Shown one piece after another: positions 24,665-36,426 of a DNA stretch of 64,000 nt. Made by a program: the position numbers and the translations under genes. Each line of letters starts with the position of its first letter. Position 1 is the first letter of the stretch. Where the stretch lies: NCBI GenBank assembly GCA_004335835.1, contig RWJK01001956.1, positions 62,001 to 126,000 on the forward strand, given 5' to 3'. The notes beneath the pieces were generated by a model. It made no database searches. It had not been told where the DNA came from and saw only the letters and a list, made by a program, of their open reading frames with translations. The stretch comes from Scenedesmus sp. ARA3 (Eukaryota; Chlorophyta; Chlorophyceae; Sphaeropleales; Scenedesmaceae).

Positions 24665-26634
24665 ATGGCAGCAGCACAGCAAAACGCATTGACGTCATTC
24701 GATCCGAATGCGCTCAAAGCAAAGTTCGATAAGTGGGTGGTGGAGCAGGGACCAGTAGCAGAGGTCGCAGTCGCCACGCTGAGTTCAGCAGCGCAGGGTG
24801 TCTTCATTGGCTACCTGCTGGGCAGCTTCAGCGCGCTCGATCCTACTCAGAATCCGAACTCAGCAAACAACCCTCAGGTATCGGCGCAGCTGCAGGCCCT
24901 GCAAAAGGGCGGGCCTTGGGGCCAGGCCAGGAACCTGGGTGTGTTCACTGGAGTGAATGCTGGCCTGAACCTGGCTATTAAGAAGGCTAGGGGCGGCAAG
25001 GAAGATGTTTGGGGATCGTGAGTATGCAATGATGTGCCAGGAACCATTGCCTGCGGCCTGCAGGCTAGTGCATGCATGCAAGACTTTTCGCTGTTTGTTG
25101 TCTGCTGCTGTCTGGCAGTGCCTGCGTGTGCGTGTGTGCATGCGATTAGGCGCGTGTGCTGCACATATGAACACCTATTGCCCAGCAGTGGAAGCAACAT
25201 CAGTAGCAGCAGCAGGCTTGAAACATGCGGAATGTGTCGCATGGCCGTACTGTACTGCCACATCGTGTGTTTTGACCGGCCGCTGCCGCTGTGTGTTTGC
25301 TGCTGTGTGCGCTGTGCAGCATGGGCGCCGCGTTTGGCGCTGGTGTGGCATTCTCACTGGTCAGCGGCGTGCCCAACCCGCTGCAGAGCGCCTTCACCAC
25401 CGGCGCAGCATTCGCAGGCTTCAACGGCCTGTTCTACCAGGTGGGCAGCACCGCAGTGCGGCACAGCAGCAGTGCTGCTGCAGCAGTCCTGCAAGCGATG
25501 CCAGAGAGCATGCACGCATCCAACGGCCGCTGTGCTGGCAGCCGTTGAGAGCAGCGCCTGCGGCTCGACTGTGCAGCAGTGTGCTTCAAGCGTTGCTGTC
25601 AAAGTTGCGCACACATCACCAAGAACTGTGTGCCCCTGACATTTCCATGCGGTGCTCGAGGGCCAACTCCTGCTGAGGCAACTTTCCGTTTCTGTGCTTT
25701 TAACTCTGTGTGTTTTGGAAAAGTATAACTTCAACTTGTGTTGTGATGCGCTGCTGCTTTGTGATGTGCAGATCAGCCAAGCCTTCAAGCCTGAGAAGGA
25801 TGACGTGGAGTATGCGCAGGGCACCTACATGCTGCAGATGCTGGGCCTTCAGGTGCGGCTGCGCTATATGGCGGGCTGGCTCTGCAACAGCAGTAGTATG
25901 TGGATGCAAAGCAGCAACTATGCTACGCAGCGTTGTCACAGCACCATGATGCTCTAGCAGTCTGCTGCTGCGAATTGGTTTGTGGCCCAAGACTGCCGCG
26001 CAGGGCTGTGCACGAGCACACCAGCGTTACATGTGCTGCTTTGTACTTGCTCTTTCTTGAGCTCTGCGTGTATGTTGATTGTTTGCGTGCTGCAGAAGTA
26101 CCAGAACAACCTCAAGAAGGGGCTGCTGACAGACAGCACCATCATGCTCTGGAACGAGAGGTGAGCAGCAACAGCAGCGGCAGCGGCGGCAGCCGCCGCC
26201 GCAGTGTACTGTATGAAGCTGAGTGCACACCTACCACTTTGTCGCTGCTGGGATGTGCGCTGGTGTTTCTGTCATAGAGATTCTTGCGTAGCCTGCTGCG
26301 TCCCTCTGCAGCAGGCTGCCTCCTGTTTTGTGCCTGCTTGAAGCAAGCGTTCCTGCAAGCGATTTCTGTCAGCGCCTACCCGCCACCTTGAGTCCGTCAC
26401 CTGTCCCTCAACCTGGGCTGTGTTTGACTGTCTGTCTCTCATTCATTTTGCCGCGCACCTGTCGCTCTGTGCTGCAGCGCGCTGAGCGACGTGCGGATAC
26501 CAGCAGGCCCCAGGCTGCTTATCCTGCACCACCTGGACAGGTACAGGAACCCCGCATCCATCCTGAAGCCGGCACTGCCGCTGCCACACCCACCAGCAGC
26601 ACCACAGGCCGCAGCAGCAGCGGGCAGCAAGTGA
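24665..26634 (+). CDS. HP30-type Tim17 domain plus SAM domain protein (plastid inner envelope import)
   Basis: Five exons: 24665-25017, 25320-25440, 25772-25852, 26096-26160, 26478-26634; 777 nt, 258 residues, close to Arabidopsis HP30 (about 260). The Tim17/22/23-type part spans roughly residues 25-158: QGVFIGYLLGSF, GPWGQARNLGVFTGVNAGLN, KKARGGKEDVW and a Gly-rich second half AAFGAGVAFSLVSGVPNP with FAGFNGLFYQ. It carries the four Gly-containing membrane helices of the family. Residues about 165-235 form a SAM domain: YMLQMLGLQKYQNNLKKGLL, LSDVRIPAGPRLLILHHLDR. In Arabidopsis HP20/HP30/HP30-2 form a chloroplast inner-envelope channel for proteins without cleavable transit peptides. By homology this is the algal counterpart; a mitochondrial site is the alternative. 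The C-terminal tail after the SAM domain is Pro/Ala-rich. Confidence 0.88.
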
Positions 26635-28550
26635 AGCACAGGCAGCTGCACTGGGCAGGGCTGAGCAGGTTGCGCTGCACGTACGGCAGTGTTTGTTGGG
26701 GTGGGAGGAGTAATTGCCTGCTGGCTGGGTGGGCTGCAGTCTGCTACTGAACACTGCAGCGAGAATACGGCTAGCAGCATTCAAGTGCACGGCAGCCGCA
26801 CATGCTTTGTTCCTGTGGTGTACAGCATCCAAGCTTGCATTGGATCAGCTGTGTGATGCAACTGTGAGGTAAGTTTGCAGCAGGGGATGGGCGGCCAGTG
26901 CCCCCATGTGTTTGTAAGAAAACACCCTGCAGTCTGCGGACAGGCAGTGTGCACGAGTTGCACGAGCAGGTGCTATGGTTGTCTGGTGCTGCAAGTGTTG
27001 CGCGTGTTGTGTAGTGCCATGTTGCACTGGACAGCATGGGGGGTGGGGTGACACCAGGCTGGTGTGTTGAGGAGGGAGGGAGGCAGGGAGCAGGGATTAA
27101 CAATAACCATGTTTTGAGTTCATACCATGCTGCTGCAGCAGCAGTGTTTCTGCTTGCGCAAGCTTTGCTACAGCCAGCAGCAGCATGGTGTGCACATGTG
27201 TGCCGAGGAGACTGAGCAACGATACAGAACTGCATGCATGCACAGCACCTTTTGTAAATAGTAGGGTGCAAGTGCAGGTGCCCCCGCTTCTGCCTGTCAT
27301 TATGTTGTTTTTTGGGGCAAACTTGCTTGATGGCAGGATGTCACACATACGCTGCATGTGATGGCATGGCCAGCGGGCATTTGGCAGGAGATCTAGATTG
27401 TTTGGACTGCAAGGTCTTGCACTCGCTGGCCCAGCTCACGCTGAATTTGGCTGTCGGCTACACAAGCAACATCTTTATTCTGTAAGTGTTGTCAACAAGC
27501 CTATTGCTCCAGCACTGGCAGCTGCACTGCGAGGATTGCAGGAGTACTGCTCTCGTACAAGTTGCTCTCAGCAGAGGATGGCCAACGTAACATGCTAGCT
27601 GTACAATCAAGTTGAATCTGGCCTTCAAAGCAGGCAGAACAACGATTCACCCAGCATTTGCAGGCTGTTACGATGGCTTCAGATGACAGATCGCCCGCCA
27701 TCGTCCACCCTGCGACAGATGCACATGTGTACGGTTGTTCTTATATCCACAAGGTCGCCAATGTGCATGCTTGCTTCGATGCTTGATCTGTAAGCTGCTC
27801 GATACACTTGAACACAGGGACATCTCCAACATCACAAGACGTGAACGAGTTACGGTTCGCCACAAAGCGTGATAAACACACAACTTAACGTCAAAGTATC
27901 TGCACCATGTCGCTGCAGCACAGCCAGATGCGCCAGTTACAACACAGAGCAACAGGCAGCAGGCACACACTAGCACAGCCATGCTTACATGCAGCAGCAC
28001 CCAAGGCTAGGAGGGCAGCACAAATAACATGTGCAGCACAAGGAGGAAGCGGGTGAGGCATGGCAGCGCGCATGCACTGTGTGCGTGCATATGCATCTCT
28101 GTTTTGCGCACTTCCCCGCTGTCAGTGCTGCCAGCAGCAGCTGCCGTTGCTTGTGCCGGGTTTGCCATGATGTGCTGTTTACCAGGCATCAGCCAGTCGT
28201 CACGTACATTGCCAGGTCTCGCAGCTACCAACAGCACTGCAGCATGGCACACCACGCTAGGCTAGCCAACACGCACAGCTGGAGTCTCGGTCAACCAGCA
28301 GTGCACTAGAAGCTTACTAGCAGCGCTTCCTTACACACACATCCATGCAAGCACACACAAGCGCTTCAGCACACCGCAAGCAGCATAGCACCAGCACTGT
28401 GGTGTGTATGCCTGAACCCGGCATGCAGGTCGTCACTGCGCCCGCTGGCAGATGCACCCGTACGGAAGCTTAGCAATCAGCTACGTGCAAACCCTTTGTG
28501 TTGCTGCTGCTGTGCGCCCGGATCCATTCGCCCTGCTGCTCCACTTGCAG
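26635..28550. other. Unresolved region; may hold 5' exons of the next gene
   Basis: The gene starting in the exon at 28551 needs an upstream exon ending in phase 2, and none could be fixed by motif. A frame at 28029-28265 has an ATG and a transit-peptide-like basic start, but no suitable phase-2 donor. The rest looks intergenic or intronic. Confidence 0.35.
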
Positions 28551-30592
28551 GAACGACGTCTTTGCAGACATCAAGCGTATAGCCAAGAAGATCCAGGGGG
28601 CACTGCCTATTGTGGGGCTGGTGTCTCGCCTTTCAACGCCAGGCGGCGGCTTTGACGAGATCAGCTACCCGGAGTTTTGCCGCAGCGCGTTTGACAACGC
28701 CACGCTGGATGTGCGGGATGCAGTTGTGGAGATGGAGCGGCGCTACGGCAAGGTGCGGCGCTGCAGCAAGCAGGGGTTATTGCAGGTGTACTTTTGGGCT
28801 TGCCAAATGCATGGTGCAGGATGCAGTTGTGGAAATGGAGCTGCGCTACGGCAAGGTGCGGCGCTGCAGGAAGCAGGGGTATTGACAGATGTACTTTTGT
28901 GCGTGCCAAATGCATGGTGCGGGGTGCAGTCGTGGAGATGGAGCGGCGCTACGGCAAGGTGCGGCGCTGCAGGAAGCAGGGGTTACAGCAGGTGTACCTT
29001 TGGGCGTGCCAAATGCATGGTGCAGGATGCAGTTGTGGAGTTCAAGCAGCGCTACGGCAAGGTGTGGCTGCAACAGCTTGCAGGAAGAAGAAATGGCAGC
29101 TTGCAGGAAATGGGGGTGAGACCAGATGTAGCAGGTGTGCCAGTGCAGTATAACATGTTACTGGTGGCGCAGAGCAGGCACACTAGTATCACCAGCTATG
29201 GCAGGGTGCGGCAGCGGCTTGCAGGAAGAAATGATTGCAGCTTGTGGGGAAGCAGGGAGCAGAGGTCAAGGCGGCTTTGGGTGTGCCAGTGCGTTGCAGC
29301 GCCAGTGAGAGCATGCGGCGGGTAGCTATTGGCAAGCGTATGCAATGCCGGTCCGTGGCAGCTGCAGGGGGCACTGCCAGCCTGTGTGGGCGTGGCAGCA
29401 ATATGCATATACAACCACTTTGACGTTTCTGCGACATTCATGCAACTGTCCTGCGACATTCATGCAACTGTCGTGCAATTGCTGCCGTGCTGCCGCAGCT
29501 GGGTGTTGCTGGCTGTACATGATGCTGCTGACATGCGCGCAGTCAGCACCTGCAACATCCTGCAACATTTCTGTGAGCATGCTGTCTGCTGTTCTGCTCT
29601 GCTGCCGCAGCTGGGCCAGAGCCGCTGGCTGTACTGCATGCTGTGGATGGCCAAGCACGGCAACGGGCTGGTGCCGCCACGCAACATCATCGTGGCTGCC
29701 AAGCGCCTGCGTGTCACGTGAGCAGAGCCAGCTTACGCGCCCTGCTTCTGCTTTGCTATGTGTTGACTGCTGGCCTGCTGTACAAGTCAATGGTGTCAGT
29801 GTCAATAAAGCCATCCCTATCATGGTAGAGACTGGCTGCTGTAGGTCCGTTGTTCACAGGTCTGCAAGCCTGCATGTGCTTCAACATGCTTGGGGGCTGC
29901 ACAGCCGGGGGCAGCTGTGCAGCCCGCCTGCAAGGCTCTGGTCCATGCAGCTTCCTCTCTGCTGCTGCTTGCCACCAATCTTATTCCTGCGTGCTGCTGC
30001 TGCTGCTGCCGCTGCAGCCAGGACGTGGAGATTGAGATGGATCGCTTTGAGCAGACGCGTGATGCCACCCTGGCCAAGTTCCGCATGATGCGGCCGCAGG
30101 GCAACGTGAGCGATGCGCTGGACGTGGCGGTGGACGGCATTGCCACGCTGTGCATGGGTGAGCTGGCGGATACAAACTCAAAACTTGTCAGCGAATGTCA
30201 TGTTGAGTGAGCCATGCGCCTATGTGTCAAGGTGGCTGGGCAGGTTGGAAGGAGGATGCTGCTGCTGCTGAGAGTGTCTGCTGGCTGCTGAGGGCAACAC
30301 AATGTCATAGCGTGAACCCTTGCCGCCAGCAGTTTCAGCTGCATGCCTGTCAGTGATCTTGGTAGCAACCATTGTCAGTAGCTCCGCCATAGCCTGACGC
30401 CGCTGCTTGATTGCCTATCTTTTGTTGATTGGAAATGCCTGTGCAGGGCTGGCTGAGGGCCAGGCAGTGTTGGAGGCAGATGAGTCGATGCTGTCAGCGG
30501 TGCTGGGCTGGGTATGGTCTGAAGCAACCAGCGAGCAGCTGGCAGCAAGCATACGGGGACGGCCGGGCCGCGTCAGCGCGTACACCAGCTAG
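28551..30592 (+). CDS. Conserved protein of unknown function, 3' exons (5' exons not found)
   Basis: Four exons are clear: 28551-28752, 29611-29717, 30018-30157 and 30447-30592, with phases 2, 0, 2, 1 matching at each junction and a TAG at 30590. Recognisable stretches are NDVFADIKRIAKKIQG, LPIVGLVSRLSTPGGGFDE, SYPEFCRSAFD, VVEMERRYGK, RWLYCMLWMAKHGNGLVPP, RNIIVAAKRLRVT and QGNVSDALDVAVDGIATLC. The sequence is compact and non-repetitive, unlike much of the window, which argues for constraint. I do not recognise the family; an organellar (plastid) protein of plants and algae is my impression only. The intron after the first listed exon is unusual: it holds three further copies of that exon's end with its donor and a copy of the next exon's start (see repeats). 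Confidence 0.7.
28717..29061 (+). repeat. 103-bp tandem repeat x4 carrying an exon end and its 5' splice site
   Basis: Units start at 28717, 28820, 28923 and 29026, each exactly 103 bp apart. Each contains GATGCAGTTGTGGAG...CGCTACGGCAAG followed by a GTGCGG (last copy GTGTGG) donor. The first unit is the end of the real exon. Copies 2 (28820-28855) and 4 (29026-29061) are preceded by ggtgcag acceptors and make complete 36-nt, phase-0 mini-exons encoding DAVVEMELRYGK and DAVVEFKQRYGK. Copy 3 has lost the homologous AG (tgcggg). Confidence 0.9.
29491..29650 (+). repeat. Duplicated exon start with acceptor (112-bp spacing) and 22-bp tandem upstream
   Basis: A copy of the next exon's beginning (tgccgcag|CTGGG...GCTGGCTGTAC.TG.ATGCTG) starts at 29499, and the real exon starts at 29611. 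Just before, a 22-bp unit (ctgcgacattcatgcaactgtc) is repeated head to tail at 29429-29450 and 29451-29472. Confidence 0.75.
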
Positions 30593-31635
30593 CAGGCGTG
30601 GACAGGCTTTGGGGTGTTCAACACCAGCAATGCTGGAGCTGCTCCTGTGCTGCTGTTGGTGTTGGTGTGTGCGAGTTCCTTGTTGTTGTGGAGTGCCAGA
30701 TGGTGGAGTGGTCAACCACAAGGCGTTTTGTGTGGCGCACAAGGTTCCGTGACGTATCTTCAAGACAGTCTAGATCTTCAAGTTGCACGCGGATTGCAAG
30801 CAGTGGTGTATGATGTTGCAGAACACTGCTGGTGGATTGGCGGTGGCAGTCTGCGTGCCCTACTAGGGCTTTTAGTAATGATGCCTTGGGGTGGTTCAGG
30901 CAGCGCATTGGCCAAGTACTGTCCATGGACTGTGTGCTGGCTTCGTGTGTGGGGTAACAATGTCTGCTGCCAACCAGAGCTTTGCAAAGAGCAACACCGA
31001 CAGCTACAGATGAAGCCACAGCCTGCGACATACCAGCAGATCATGTGGGCTTTCAGACGCAGCAACGATTGCTGCTTCCGCTGTCACTACATATATGCTG
31101 CTGGTGAAGCTGGGAGAAACTGACTGCACAGCTGTGTACTCCCAAAAGTCATTGGGCATCCAAAAGACTAGACAGAGCACAATTTCCGCAGGCAGACGTC
31201 AAATCAAAAGTGCACATGCAGCCACAGGCAGTTCAATACCCGTGAGCTTGCTACTGCAGATGCGTCCTCAAGCTTGCTACTGCACCAGCATGGAAGCAGA
31301 AAAGGGCACATGTACACACCGTGTGTAGTGGAGTGGCACTCCAGCATTGGGGTGCCACTGAAAGCCACATCCACACCAACACAACAGCGCCTGTTTCGAT
31401 CGAGAGTGCTCAGGATACTTACACGCGTACAAGCCATATGCAAACTCTCTGTCAACAGCGGGCACAAGCCAGGGCAGCCATTATGGCAAGGTGATCTGTC
31501 TGTATGTCTTTGCTTGTGCAGCTTGAGCACACGCTTGTGCTGCACAATATGATGAGTTGCAGTAAGACATTGCAATGAAGCATAATGCAGCATAATGCGT
31601 ACTCACATGGCTAGATGGTGCCCCCCAAAGCACAT
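30593..31635. other. Intergenic, between convergent genes
   Basis: These are the 3' flanks of the unknown gene (+) and the first MYND gene (-). No supported gene or RNA was found. Confidence 0.5.
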
Positions 31636-34009
31636 TCACTTGTTCCCCACCCTCATCCCGCAGCCTGCCATGCGCCTGCAGGCCTTTTTGTGGCTCCTCC
31701 AGCCAGCAGCCTGGCAGGCGGCGCTGCAGTAGCGGCAGCCGCAGCCCGCACACACAGATCGCGCTGCTGCTGCCTCTGATGTACCCTCCATTGTCTTGCA
31801 CGCTAGGTTGTTGCACACAACTGGCAGCGGGGCCACAGCTGCTATCACGCTGCAGAAGCCGAGCGCATCTGTGTACAGTTCATGTAACACTGCAAGGTGC
31901 TCGATGGCAACCACTACATCTAATGGGCTTGCAGGATTCGAACTGCCGCCTTCACTGCTGGCAGAGCTGCGGCTGGGATCTGGCACACTCCTGCCTGCCT
32001 CAACCTGCAGCAGCTGATCCCATGAACCAGGGCAGCTGAGCACTTCTTGCAAGGTTGGCAGCCGGCTGAGAGTCCAGGTGGAGTCAAACGCTGCCATGGC
32101 GCTTGCCAGCTTGCGCGACTCATGCAGCCGCAGCAGGTACTGCCAACGCACAGGCTGGCTGCTGCTGCTGCTGCATCTGGTGTCGCCAGCTTCACCACCC
32201 TCCTCTGCTGCTGCTGCTGCTGCCTCTGCTGCTGCTGCCTCTGCAGCGGCGCCTGCCTGCTGGTACTGCAGGCACAGCTTGAGTGCTGCGTGCACATTCC
32301 TGAACGCCTCCAGCACCTGCATGGTCCTAAAGATGAGTGCACCTGAGGAGGTTGCAGCAGCGGCTCCAAATGTCCACATACAGTCCAGCACGCCATCTGC
32401 TGCCAGAGGCTGCCGCACATCTTCACAGTCAGCTGCCGCTGCTCCTGCTGCTGCTGCTGGTGCAGCCGCTGCCTGCAGTACATCTTCAGAACCAGCCGCC
32501 GCCGCTGCTGCTGCTACTGCTGCCGCTGGTGCGCTGGACAGATGCCGGTGCCAGCTCAGCACTGCCCTGCTGAGCAGCACCAGCAGGAACACGGCACTGG
32601 CTGCTGCTTGCTGCGTGCTGCAGCCAGCTGCTGCTGGTGGCTCACATGCCTGCTGCACTGCCAGCAGCAGCGCCTTGCTGAGCTGGCACAGGGTGGCATG
32701 AAGGCCAGCAGCATCAATTGACAGCTCCCTGGACAGCCTATGCAGGTAGGCCACTGTGTAGCCACCAGCAAATGCCTCTTGCAGTGAGGGCTGCTGCTGC
32801 TGCTGCTGCTGTCTCTGCCAGCGCAGGCTTGACACACCGTCCTGCTGCTGCTCCTGCTGGGATTCACTGCTGCTAGCGCCTTGCTGGCCTGTGCATGCTG
32901 CCAGTCCTGCTGCATCCCCACCTCCTGCAGCTGCTGCTGCTGCTGCTCCTATGTCTCTCTCAGCCTGCAGCTGCTTCTCATGCTCTGCCATCATGGCCTC
33001 CCTGCTGAATGCAGCTCCCAGCTTCACTGTGCTGCACAGTGCAGACCCTAGGGCAGCTACTGCTGCAGGCCTGCGCAGCACCTCTGCCAAACCCCTGCTG
33101 CTGCTGCTGCTGCTGCTGCTGGCATCTTCAAGTAGCTGCAGGAGGTGCGGCAGCAGCAGGAAGCTCCCTGACCTTGCACACAGGTCCAGGAAAGCGCAGA
33201 ACTCCACTGGGTGCCTGCTGGCAAGCAGCGTAGAAGACGCCTCTGGCAGCGGTGGCAGCAGCTGCTCTGAAAAGGCGAGTGCAGCAGCGCTGCTCCCAGC
33301 TGCGGCATCAGCAGCAGATACACAAGCTTTGTGACTGAAATGCAACATGCATGCAGCTGCTGCACATGCGGGGCAGCCAATGTGACCATGCGACTCTGTG
33401 TAGCATCTGCAGGCTGAGCTTGTGGTATGTCTGGCTTTGAAAACAGCGTTACAGCAAGCAAGTAGGTCTAGTGGCGACAGCTTTTCAGCAAGCAAGCAGG
33501 GTATGTCAGCACACCAGATATGAGCTGCTGCTGGCTGCAGCCCTACCAGGTTTGCACATACCTAACACCGGCCGGCTGGCAATCGGTGACAGCACCTGCA
33601 ACAAGGCCTGCTCTCTTGTTGGCTGCCGTTGCTGCAGCTGCATATATAGGCTGCTGCAGTGTGTAGCCAGCGTCAGGGCTTGCAGCAGCATGCGGCCGCC
33701 TTGCTGCTGCTGCAGCAGCAGCTCCAGCTGTGGCTGCCACTGCCCTGTCTGCCACAGAGCTGTCACGTGGTCCTGCAGCAGCCACACGCACTGCTGCAGC
33801 ACAACTCTGTCAGCAGTCAAACGCTCCTGCTGCTCCTCTTGTCGTGTGGATGGCCTGGGTCAGGGACTGCTGCTGCTGCTGCTGCCAACCTCGACTGATG
33901 CTGCAGCGACAGCTGCAGCAGCTGGTAGGTCTGCTGCCAGCGCACTGCAGCGTGCAGCAGAAGGCACGCAGTTAGCTGCAGAGCAGCAGCAGACAGCGCT
34001 GGCGAGGTC

Positions 34010-34042
<33 letters not shown>

Positions 34043-36213
34043 CTGCTGCTGCATCCCTGCAGGAAACTGTTGTAGGTCACGCAGTGGAGGTGGGTGGCTA
34101 GACATTTCATCAGCCTGCACGCATCTGCATCGTTGTTGCACCTGCTGTGTTCCACCAGATGCTGGCATGGCATCAGCTGTGCCAGGTACTGCCGTGGGTC
34201 TGGCAGCAGCAGCAAATCACCCCGCATGCGCCGGCCTAGCTGCCGCGACAGCTCCAGTGACGGCTGCTGGGCATGTGCCAGGTCACGGCCAAGTATGAAG
34301 CTCCGAATTTCGTGCACGCTCCACGCCGCCAGCAGCTGCAATGCTACCTCTGGCACAGCAGGCTGCACTATGAAGTGTGCAAGTAGAGGCTGGGCGAACA
34401 CCAAGTTCTGCGTGTCTGCTTTTGATGCACAGGTCAGCAGCACCCGCGCTGTTGAGGCAACGAGAGTGCACAGCTGTCGTGCACGAGCCGGCTGAATGCT
34501 GCAAGTGCTGCTGCCATCAGCATCAGTTCTGCTGCTGCCGCTGCTGCTAGGGCTTCCATCAGCGCTAGCGCCAGGTGTTCCAGCTGCACTGTTGCACGCT
34601 GCTGCTGCTGCTGCTGGTGTGCCGAATGTCAGGGACCGCATGAGGCCTGCAGCCACTGCCAAGCGCATCAGCTGCTGCAGCGTATCTTCAGCAACCTGCC
34701 AGCACGGTCCTTGAGCTCTGATGCATGCTTCCCTGTTCAGCGCAAGGATGATGATGTGCATCAGCTGCGCTGTGCTGAGAGCGGGCCAGCTTAGCAGCGG
34801 CTGCCCTGCTGCTGTGATGATGTCGGTTGCCTGCCTCAAGAACCCTGGCAGCTGCTGAGGAAGACCTACGGCGGCAGCAGCAGCAGCAGCAGGAGCCGCA
34901 GGGATGACACAGTAAACCAGGGTGGCGGTGAGTGCATTGGTGTGTGTACAACACAGGGTGTTTGTGACAGGTGCAGCTATGAAGCCATCCATTTGCAAGT
35001 GCTTTGTGCCATAAGTGTATCATGGAAGGGACTGATCATGTCATGAAACCAATACCTCTTCATGTGCAACCGAGGCATGTGGAGCAGCGCGTGCTGTTAT
35101 TGACATTGAGATTGCAGTTTGCATGTAAGCATCCATCATCATCATGTCATCGTCATCATCCTGCAAGCCGTCGATAATAATGGTGTTCTGTGTAAGTGCG
35201 GTGCAGCACAACTCACGAGCATGCATCAGGTCTTCCCCAAGCTTTGCTAAGGCGCGGCTGTTGCTGCTGAGCTCCTGCAGGATGTGGTTGAGCAGCTGCC
35301 TCAGCCCTGCAGTCGAACAGCAGCAGGTAATGGCCTGAGCCTCCTATTGGCTTCTGGTCAGACTTTTCACTGTGCCGCAGCAAGTTCTTCTTCTTATGAA
35401 AGGCAGTGTCATGCATGTCTTCAGTGGGCCAAGCACAAAAGGGGGCCAGCAAAACCTTGAGTTGACTGCAGTTATTTGGAGCGGATCACCCCTGCTAAGG
35501 GCGTCTTCGGGAGACTGCCAAAACGTCAAATAATAGAAATCAACAATGGCAGCTCTTCATGCATGCTGATATGCATACTCTGAGCTGCACTTGCCTGTGA
35601 CACAAGTCACCCACAGCACGCTGTAGCTGCCTCCATTTCCTGCACCATCACCATCGCCGCCTTCTGTTGCTGCCAGATCCTGCAGCTGCAGCAGCTCCGG
35701 CCGCTGCTGCAGCCACTGCAGCAGCTGAGCAAGCACTGGCACTGGAGACACAGCAAGCAAGTCCTCTACAAAGATAAGCATGGGGTGACAGCGCCATGGC
35801 TGCTGCTGCTCACACAGCTCAGCAGTGTCCCAGGCTTCCGATGCGAGGCGCGTCAGCTGCGACACATGCTGTGCAGTCTGCTGCAGCAGTCCTGCAAGCT
35901 TGGGGTTGACTTTGGCTGGTGGTGGCTGCTGCAGCAGCTTGACCTGTGCTGGCTGCTTCCACAGCTTGTTTAGCTGAGAGGCAGCAGCAGTGCTGACACT
36001 GCATATCTGCAGGACAGCAGCGAGTGTGGCGGGTTGCAGCGCTTGGATGCTCCGGCAGCTGCTGATGCTGCTATCCGAACAGTAGCTTGTTGATGCCTAT
36101 AATCAAGAGAGGCAGGCATGGGCACATGCATATAATGTGCCTGTGCTGTTCAGCAGCACATTCTGTGTTTGACACCATCTTTGCACACGTACCTTGTCGA
36201 AGCGCCTGTTCAT
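31636..36213 (-). CDS. MYND-type zinc-finger protein, paralogue A (one-base frame break)
   Basis: Proposed exons: 36213-36193 (MNRRFDK, tentative), 36096-35595, 35306-35217, 34865-33562, 33299-31636. The C-terminus is a MYND finger: VCNNLACKTMEGTSEAAAA, RSVCAGCGCRYCSAACQ, AAGWRSHKKACRRM, with the C-x4-C, CxxC, YCS, CQ and H/C ligands in order. The rest is helical, Leu/Ala-rich and of unknown function; it aligns exon by exon with paralogue B downstream. The exon ending at 35595 uses a GC donor (CAG|GCAAGT) at the place where B has GT. In exon 34865-33562 the frame must shift by one base between about 33860 and 33817: the first frame stops at a TGA, while the conserved continuation (RQEEQQERLTADRVVLQ) lies in another frame. 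The summed exon length is one base short of a multiple of three. It is either a decaying copy or a local sequence error. MYND domains usually bind proline-rich partner peptides. Confidence 0.75.
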
Positions 36214-36426
36214 TGCCACCGTTTGAGTGCCAGTCAAAAGACTACACCTTTCTTCTGGTGAGCTTTGTGCTGTGGCTGCAATTCTAGACTGCCGGGAAGT
36301 CTGCTGCAGGCCTGCTGTTGCTACTGCTTAGAGGAAAGGCAGCAACACGCAGCCTCCTGCCGGCGCAAGCGTACCGTCATCACATCTCAATCAGAGTCAG
36401 GCTCGCCGTAGCTGTCATGTCAGCTG

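Noticed and set aside
28029..28265. Candidate transit-peptide exon for the unknown gene at 28551
   Set aside because: It has an ATG and basic residues but no good phase-2 donor, and the frame ends in a stop.
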